DNA of 64,000 bases, taken from contig BLLK01000022.1 of assembly GCA_021927905.1 (NCBI GenBank), forward strand, positions 372,001-436,000. The letters are read 5' to 3'. Made by a program: the position numbers and the translations under genes. Shown piece by piece: positions 57,975 through 64,000 of this stretch (position 1 is the first letter of the stretch; each line of letters opens with the position of its first letter). The notes beneath the pieces are model-generated. The model saw only the letters and a program-made list of their open reading frames with translations. It did no database searches and was not told where the DNA came from. Source of the DNA: Chaetoceros tenuissimus. Lineage: Eukaryota > Bacillariophyta > Thalassiosirophyceae > Chaetocerotales > Chaetocerotaceae.

Positions 57975-60974
57975 CTATCTCTTTTTATTTTGTTTTTTTG
58001 TGTTTGGATTATCTGGATTGTGTTTGTTGGGTCTGTCATTGGGATGGTCAGCGTAGTCGGGGTCTGTTTTGGTGTAAGTGATTTTCCATGGTGCAGTTAT
58101 GAGGTGAAGGGCATCACAGTACCTTTCATCATGAAGGATGGCATGCAGATAGGTGCTCTCACGGTGAAGATATCGGAGATTATCAGGAAAGGTTAGCATG
58201 TAGTTTGAGACTGTATCATTGTTGAGGAAGGTCGGCGGGAGGGTGACAACTAGATACAGTAATGTAAGGGTAAACAGTGTTGGGTGTTCTCTTCTTTGTA
58301 GGTAGAGGACTATGTCTGATGATGGTATATTGCGTGTGTTTATAACATGGTCGTCTGTATCTTTGACTTGGAAGCACAGCCGTATTTGGAAAGGAGAGTG
58401 AGACTGTACTGGTGGATAAAAGGTAAGATAGAATGTTTCCGGAGTAGGGTATAGTGTTTCGTTTGGGTCCCGAGGTTCCAGGTGTGGATGCTCCAGATGA
58501 GACCAAGTGACTGTGGTATGAGGAAAGTCCTTGTCTTGATTAGTGTATGATTTATGAGGATGTATGATTGTAGGTGAAACTTTGTGTATATGTAGGTTTG
58601 GCATTGCTCGTGCCAGTGCTTGGACATTTTCGTCGAAGAACATCTCAGGGTAGTAACCAAAGGCTGGTGGTCGAATCCCATCAAACCGAGGGAATGCTGG
58701 TCTTTTATAGTGTAGGTGAAGCCGTTTGTTATGGTTATAAAGTGCTGGGTGAAGGGCAAGATGGAGATTTGTTATTGTGATGGCATTAGGTCTTGCTGGT
58801 GTAGCATATGTTTGTGGAAATGGGGTAGGAGGTGGACATGGACGAAAGAGGGGATTTTCACAAATGGGTTCATCGTCATAGCATTCTTGATAGACGAAGT
58901 CAAGGTCAATTTCCGAGCTCTCCAGAGGTGGTGCACATGTGGAGACAGAGGGTACGTAGATGTCTGCTGGAGTCATAGATGGAGTGTTGCTCGATGCACA
59001 CTTGGATATTGCATGGGAGATATAGTCATAGGGAGTTGTTTTCGCATGATTGAGGACTGAGGGTGTAGTGGTCTTTATGAGGGATATCCATGTTGCTTTC
59101 GGGTTTCTTTGAATGAGGATCGCAGTCATGGTGCAGATGTCGCAAGGAGTATTGCTGTGTTTTGCATACAGAAGGACCTTGTCGCATGTGATACAAGTGG
59201 TAGCATTTTTGTGTCTATTTTCGTGAGGCCTATATTTATTCGGAATGAGCTTTGAGCAGTAGACGCAGAGGTGCGTATGAAGATGCGGTGCTGCTTTTGG
59301 GTGAGAACAGGCACAGAAGTCTGTAGCCTGGTCCAGGACATAGTGTATATGAGCTGGAGTAATAGGAGGGAACTCTCTAGTAGGGTGCGGGTCCGTTGTT
59401 ATGAGGCAGGCATACGCAATGAGTTGGAGGATTTTTTGGAGAAGATCATTGTCTGGTGGTACAAATTGGGCATCATCTTTTTCCAGGAAGGTAATGGCAG
59501 GGCTGATCTGCTGGGTATCAGTATGGGATAAGACATTTGATAGGATTTCGCGAATTTCATCTAGTGGTATACGAAGGTTTGACAGCCGATGAGAAATGAC
59601 CATAGACTCGTATTGGGTAGGATCTATGGATGTGTAATGTAGGATTAGGGCAAGGGCTGATTCTTGGCATACCAGGTGTGCAATGATGGTGGTAGAGAGA
59701 GTAGTAGCAAGGTTCATTGTGTCACATTGGGAACAGATTCTTTTGTGGTCCGTGATTGTGTAGGGTAACGAGATGGCTTTTTTGAGGGTGCACCAGGGAC
59801 CGTGACAGGAGTAATGCCTTGATATCGGAGTGCGTTTGAGGCGTTTATTATTTGTGTCAGCCGGTTTGGTGGATTTTCTCTTCTTGGATTTTTTGGATGA
59901 AGGCTGATCCTCCTGTGGCGTAGGTTGATTGTGGTGTTCCTTCCGGAGAGTGTTGGCGATAGTCTGTTGGAGTTTAACTGACTTTTGTGTAAGGCGACGG
60001 AGCAGGAGGAGGAATCGATCTCTGAGGATGGTGCCTAGATCGTCAGTGTCCTTGTATTGGTTCAGCAACTGTCTGAGTTTGTGAAATGCTTGCTCGTTGT
60101 CCTCTTGTACGTCAACAGCTTCAAGTGCAAGTTTGTCAGTGATATAAGAAAGGTGTAGATGGCGTTTACTGTGAAGGTCACGAGCGTTTGCATTCTCATG
60201 TGCAGCACTAGCATATTTTTGGAGAAGCATATGGAAGTATTCATGAATGGCAAGGTGGGTATTGATGGGAAGGAGGCCAAGGAGGGAGATGACATGTAAA
60301 TGTGTTGTCGGATATTCCGGTATGTCTGTATCTGGTGGGCCAAGGAGGTAAGTTTCATGAGCTAAAGTCGGTGTCTTGTTCCTCGGAAGGAGGGTGTGAT
60401 CCGTCCAGTCTGGAGTCGGAGATGGTAAGAGATCTTCAAATGGTGGATAAACGCCAGTAGCAATGTATTCCGTTCGTTGGTCTTTCGTGAGTGGTGTGAT
60501 TAGGGAGGTGCGGTCTATTGCTGTCCGGAGGAAAGTAGAGAATTCCCAGACTGGAGCTGTAGTATTGCATGTCATGGGATAGATAGACGCAATCATGTAT
60601 TGTGTAACAAGATCGAGTTCTTCGAGAGTTTCATTGATTTTGTATATGTGCTTGATTCTGTCTTTATGAATCGAGGGATCAGTGCATTGGAGGTGAAGGT
60701 GAAGGGTGGTCGCAGAATTTGAGGAGGTGTTGCATAAAGGGCAGCGAAGCATCTCTGATGTGATCAGTGTTGGTGGCATATCATTCCGAAGCGGATGTCT
60801 TTTGTTTTGGAAATGTTGACGATATGATTTATTGATTCGAATCAGTCGTTGATGTGAAGTTGCACGTTCCTGTGCTAGTGTGCGCAGTATTTTATCCGAC
60901 GCAAATTTGCCTGTTGGATCTGTAAAGTGCGGCGCATAGTGAAGGTACCAGTGGTCCGGGCGTCGAAGGACCAT
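57975..60974 (-). CDS. Orphan 999-aa His/Thr/Pro-rich protein of the insert
   Basis: One uninterrupted frame of 999 codons from the ATG at 60974; the frame stays open upstream into the flank, so the true N-terminus may be lost. Early on, RCPLCNTSSNSATTLHLHLQC (in two parts, near residue 77) resembles the zinc motif that closes RNase H or reverse-transcriptase proteins. More Cys/His clusters follow: CHGPWC and CSQC (near 400), CACSH, CVYC, CITCDK and CDIC (near 590-650). A basic nuclear-signal-like KKSKKRKSTK lies near 365. The last 300 residues are Pro- and His-rich, and the tail is KKQNKKR. I recognise no polymerase, integrase, capsid or helicase motif. An intact frame this long argues for recent selection or recent arrival. 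Confidence 0.6.
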   Translation of the reverse strand: MVLRRPDHWYLHYAPHFTDPTGKFASDKILRTLAQERATSHQRLIRINKSYRQHFQNKRHPLRNDMPPTLITSEMLRCPLCNTSSNSATTLHLHLQCTDPSIHKDRIKHIYKINETLEELDLVTQYMIASIYPMTCNTTAPVWEFSTFLRTAIDRTSLITPLTKDQRTEYIATGVYPPFEDLLPSPTPDWTDHTLLPRNKTPTLAHETYLLGPPDTDIPEYPTTHLHVISLLGLLPINTHLAIHEYFHMLLQKYASAAHENANARDLHSKRHLHLSYITDKLALEAVDVQEDNEQAFHKLRQLLNQYKDTDDLGTILRDRFLLLLRRLTQKSVKLQQTIANTLRKEHHNQPTPQEDQPSSKKSKKRKSTKPADTNNKRLKRTPISRHYSCHGPWCTLKKAISLPYTITDHKRICSQCDTMNLATTLSTTIIAHLVCQESALALILHYTSIDPTQYESMVISHRLSNLRIPLDEIREILSNVLSHTDTQQISPAITFLEKDDAQFVPPDNDLLQKILQLIAYACLITTDPHPTREFPPITPAHIHYVLDQATDFCACSHPKAAPHLHTHLCVYCSKLIPNKYRPHENRHKNATTCITCDKVLLYAKHSNTPCDICTMTAILIQRNPKATWISLIKTTTPSVLNHAKTTPYDYISHAISKCASSNTPSMTPADIYVPSVSTCAPPLESSEIDLDFVYQECYDDEPICENPLFRPCPPPTPFPQTYATPARPNAITITNLHLALHPALYNHNKRLHLHYKRPAFPRFDGIRPPAFGYYPEMFFDENVQALARAMPNLHIHKVSPTIIHPHKSYTNQDKDFPHTTVTWSHLEHPHLEPRDPNETLYPTPETFYLTFYPPVQSHSPFQIRLCFQVKDTDDHVINTRNIPSSDIVLYLQRREHPTLFTLTLLYLVVTLPPTFLNNDTVSNYMLTFPDNLRYLHRESTYLHAILHDERYCDALHLITAPWKITYTKTDPDYADHPNDRPNKHNPDNPNTKKQNKKR

Positions 60975-60991
60975 TGTTTCTTTTGAAAATT

Positions 60992-62145
60992 GGGTCAATG
61001 GTACTTTGACGGCAACAAGCTTGAAGGAAAGAAGCCATATCTTTTGAAATTTCTAGCTAGTCATCTGCTCAAATGGCTATCCTAAACCTTGATTGAATAG
61101 GCCTTCTTTGGTGTCATCACATCAATTGACATCAATGAAAAAAAATTCTTTGGAAAAAAGAAGCACTCCATTTATTATTCAACACTATTTGTATCCATTT
61201 CATTGACGTTGATGTGATATGAAACCTCATTTCTTCCAAACTAAATAGAAATTCAAATATAAATGTATCATCTCAAATTCAGGTACGTAAGGCAGTGTTG
61301 CAGAAGGTTGTTGTAGGTTGTGTGCTTTCTCTTCGAGGAAATCTAGATTACATGAAGATTTGATATCTTTGGATCAGAATACAGCCTGCATCATGGAAAT
61401 AATACTTCTTTTTCCTTTTATCCATCTAACGAACACATTTGGTTTTCCCCAAACTCAGATTCAATATGCTTTCCACATACAGTAAACACCTATCTATCTC
61501 TGTCGTAACTGCTCTTCTCATCATTGGTGAGGCTAATGCGTTCATGACTACCAATGTTTTCAAAAACACTGTCGTGGAATCTTCCACAAAACTCTTCCTA
61601 GAAGATCATATTGCAGAAATGATTGATCTTGAATTACTTCGTCTCAAAAACAAACCTGAGTATGAAAAGAAAATGAAGGACAAGAAAGTCATTGACCCAA
61701 TTCTACCAACTGATTTTGACCTCCAGGATTTCAACAGTATCAATAGCGACTTTGGCGGACAGGATGAGATTGAAAAAAGAAGAGATACAAGAATGGCTAG
61801 AAATAATCCAGAGAAGTATTGCGCCGATCGCTGTGTTTCTACAGGCCACTGTGATGTCTATGAAGATCTCTTTGATATGAGTGCTGACGAAGTTATGCAA
61901 TTTTGCGAGGAATGCGTTCTATCTGAAAAAGAGGATCCATGCGATATTCCAGAAAAAATGTACGAAGACTACCCAGAGCTTCAGATCCGTCCTTAATTCT
62001 GTACTACATGATCAAACAAGGAATTCTTTCAAGGAAATTGGTACGCTCGAGGTTGGTTAGGAACAAGATACATTCAAAAATGCATGTTTACAAAATAAAA
62101 CAAGATCTAAAGTAGAAAGTAAAGCATAACTCTAGAACAATGATA
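60992..62145. repeat. 1.15-kb duplicated block, copy 2
   Basis: Direct repeat of 56418-57567. It begins at GGGTCAATGG right after the insert and ends at the shared TGATA, after which unique sequence leads into the DUF1365 gene. A further 13 nt, ATTGTTTCTTTTG, are shared just upstream (56405-56417 and 60973-60985), separated in this copy by six extra bases. Confidence 0.95.
61466..61996 (+). CDS. Plastid-targeted Cys-rich small protein, copy 2
   Basis: Identical 176-aa product to the gene at 56888-57418; one synonymous base differs (GCC here, GCT there, in the Ala codon before DRC). It has the same signal peptide, plastid motif and six-cysteine C-terminus. Its promoter is duplicated too, apart from a 4-bp indel. 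Both copies look functional. Whether two copies persist in the genome or one is an assembly of two haplotypes cannot be told from sequence alone. Confidence 0.75.
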   Translation: MLSTYSKHLSISVVTALLIIGEANAFMTTNVFKNTVVESSTKLFLEDHIAEMIDLELLRLKNKPEYEKKMKDKKVIDPILPTDFDLQDFNSINSDFGGQDEIEKRRDTRMARNNPEKYCADRCVSTGHCDVYEDLFDMSADEVMQFCEECVLSEKEDPCDIPEKMYEDYPELQIRP

Positions 62146-62177
62146 ATAAGCGAATCACTAAATATGAGTACCATATC

Positions 62178-63605
62178 CTAGTCAGTCTTCAGATGATCAG
62201 AGCTGTTATTTCTTGAAGCAATCCAATCTTTGAATGCAAAAAATGGAATCATGACCTTTGCAATAATTTTACTAGCAGCTGTCTCGGATGCCTCTGGATG
62301 AGGAATGAATTCAACTCCCTTCACAAAAAGTTTAAATGCTTCAATATGAATCCAAATCTGAATTATGAAACAGTATACCGGAAACCGAACAAGTTGATAG
62401 CATAGGCGAAATGAATTGAAGGAGGCTCTTTCTATATCAAAGAAAGCATTGAAGTACGTCACTGTATCTTTCATCACTTTTGAGTTTTCTGATTCATCTT
62501 TGTCTACCAAATCGGTTCTTTTCAACGGGTCACCTTTTGGTTTTCTCATGGTAGTAGATGCCATGATTCTACTTACTAATATACTCCAGAAAGTCCAATC
62601 GTAATAATGTGCCATGTCCATAAATGGCGAAACGTGAAAGTGTTTCTGAAAAATGTAATTCTTAGCTTTCCATTCGCCATAAGAATCATCTCCGTCATGT
62701 TCTGCTTCTTTCCCTTCTTTTGCATTCGTCCAATTAGTAACATCTAATTTTCTACTCTTGCCTTCTTTCACTACAAGCATATCTTCCGAATCAGGATGCA
62801 GAACATAACACTTCATTTCGTTCCATGGAGTATTTGATACTTCTGCTACGATTGCTTCAATGTTGTCTCCAGTATTTGATAATGAAGCCCCTTTCTTGAG
62901 AATGTAATAAAATGACACCGGATTACTGCATTGGTTGAAATGATATCAGAACTTGAACAAAGTTGTGAGATACTATCGTTATTGAAATATACTTACAAGC
63001 AGTAGCCAAAATAACATAAATGTGTCAATAGTAAGATTTTTTGGTCTAGGTTCATAAAAGAACATTATTCATTGAGAACATCTATTTTGTACAAAATGGG
63101 AAAAGGAAAGTTGTCACATTATCTCACCTTCTGACGGTACAAATTTGCCTTTTGTTCTTTCTTTTACAAGTTGCCTTATGCGAGGGCTCAGTGTATCTCC
63201 TGCATGAGCACGTGGATCAATTGCACCACTCGAAATTTTGCCTTCACCATTTTTCAAATGATCTGAATCCCTGAAATTGATCAAATAGTTGAGTGGCCAC
63301 ATCAATGGAATGTGACCCTTGAACAGTTGTTTCACTTCAGACAAGTCGAGGAGACAGAAAAACAGGGGGTAGGAGAAAGAATGCTTTACTGGTTGAAATC
63401 TAGTATGAGAAACACGCCCGATGTAGACGGCCGTCGTCATATCTGAAGGATGAGTCGCCTTTGAAATCTTGCATCTTATTATTTGATGAATGGCCGTGAT
63501 TGCAGCCAACAGAAAAGTTCCACAGAAAACTGTCAGAATAATTGTAAGGACCAGCTGCAGGACAACAGATAGGAAACTTGGTATCTGTGCTGCTGATAAT
63601 GTCAT
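62178..63605 (-). CDS. DUF1365-family membrane protein
   Basis: Exons (minus strand) 63128-63605, 62997-63045 and 62178-62925 (introns 82 and 71 nt) give 424 aa. The 49-nt middle exon encodes DQKILLLTHLCYFGYC, which with the next exon rebuilds the family hallmark LCYFGYCFNPVSFYY. A hydrophobic helix (about 13-38) precedes YIGRVSHTRFQPVKHSFSYPL and LLDLSEV, again family wording. Later VAEVSNTPWNE and FHVSPFMDM match the conserved NTPW and HVSPF-D/M blocks. DUF1365 is found in bacteria, plants and algae, often beside cyclopropane fatty-acid synthase or flavin oxidase genes, and is presumed to act on lipids; the reaction is unknown. The gap after the block copy 2 is only 33 nt. Confidence 0.85.
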
Positions 63606-64000
63606 CTTCTCCCTTCACAACTTGCGTCCTCCTCAAAACTAACAACGATCTATTTCTCCTCTATTGTATACACTATCTATCCAGAGAATGTATACAACAT
63701 GGAAGCATTAGTTTGGAAATATTACTCATTACTCACATCGTCATCGTACGAGTGTCTTCTCCTTTTGTTTATCTTTCCACCCTCTCTAGCTAGATAAGGT
63801 AGGTACATAATCATAGATGGGGTAAAAACAAATTTCTTCTTTAGTGTAACATGCTTACGAGGTAATGATTTCATCCTTTAGATGTCTTCATATCCACACA
63901 CTCGCTATAGTTTCCGTCTGGTATGGAAGTCTCTATCAACGCCAGTTTGCTCTACCACTCCCATCTGAACCTACAGGTTGATTTCTTCTTGGAGATCCTT
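63606..64000. other. Right edge, no gene supported
   Basis: 395 nt upstream of the DUF1365 start. It must contain that promoter. A pyrimidine stretch and ATG at about 63882 could open a gene running off the window, but the frame closes after about 28 codons unless spliced, so I do not call it. Confidence 0.35.

Larger units (their letters stand above)
57568..60991 (-). mobile_element. Foreign insert with giant orphan ORF, possible retroelement
   Basis: A 3.4-kb segment separates two direct copies of a 1.15-kb block. It differs from the surroundings: its plus strand is rich in G and T, and the coding (minus) strand rich in C and A. Its minus-strand 3' end is a short telomere-like tail (57568-57590), and the opposite end fuses with the flank through microhomology. 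These are marks of a 5'-truncated element copied by target-primed reverse transcription. No reverse transcriptase or endonuclease domain is visible, so the class is unproven. Confidence 0.55.

Noticed and set aside
57975-60974. Annotation of the orphan protein as reverse transcriptase
   Set aside because: Only a zinc-like cluster fits; no catalytic YxDD, RNase H or endonuclease residues are visible.
63882-64000. Start of a plus-strand gene at the right edge
   Set aside because: The frame ends after about 28 codons and no splice donor with a continuing frame is visible before the window ends.

Overview
The window reads as nuclear DNA of a diatom, most likely a centric one close to Chaetoceros. 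Genes are compact, AT-rich, on both strands, and split by short GT-AG introns (mostly about 60-110 nt). Many proteins start with a signal peptide followed by the diatom plastid-import motif (small residue, Ala, then Phe at the cleavage site), for example the MoeZ-like protein, the plastid guanylate kinase, the DUF1415 protein and the 176-aa cysteine-rich protein. A CCDC39 gene (ruler of motile cilia) fits centric diatoms, which keep flagellated sperm, and not pennates. The genus call is inference; no marker gene such as rRNA is present.

Layout. 1-2641: 3' part of CCDC39. 2.8-7.3 kb: glycerol dehydrogenase, ankyrin protein, CAF-1 p60. 7.5-11.6 kb: two head-to-head members of a diatom sulfotransferase-like membrane family, with a third at 28.7-30.4 kb. 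11.7-25.1 kb: plastid guanylate kinase, DUF1415 protein, DUF726 hydrolase, C2/U-box protein, NOL8-like protein, plastid MoeZ-like E1-rhodanese. 25.2-42.2 kb: PHD-finger protein, two small membrane or secreted proteins, a mitochondrial carrier, SKI8/WDR61, INCENP, Mpv17-like, sugar transporter, PP2C phosphatase. 42.4-53.5 kb: TTI1 and a 2020-residue SWR1-type remodeller. 53.9-56.2 kb: HCF173-like protein. 56.4-62.1 kb: a 1.15-kb block carrying the 176-aa gene is present twice, almost identical, on either side of a 3.4-kb foreign insert. 62.2-63.6 kb: DUF1365 protein.

Several neighbours serve chromatin and genome maintenance (CAF-1, INCENP, TTI1, SWR1, a PHD protein), but they look like an ordinary eukaryotic gene mixture, not an operon-like set. 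Another group serves the plastid (HCF173-like, guanylate kinase, MoeZ-like, DUF1415, 176-aa protein).

The most unusual region is the insert at about 57,568-60,991. It encodes one very long orphan protein (999 aa, His/Thr/Pro-rich, several Cys/His clusters) on the minus strand. Next to the stop codon lies a run of about eight consecutive hairpins, and its 3' end is a telomere-like AGGTTT repeat. The near-identity of the flanking 1.15-kb copies says the event is recent. Other notable points are a SWR1 helicase fused to WW, F-box and beta-helix modules with an expanded 82-residue repeat, an intron bounded by inverted repeats, a 28-nt intron and a frame break in TTI1, and a mosaic sulfotransferase-like paralogue. 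Exon coordinates were derived by eye from splice consensus, frame continuity and family conservation.
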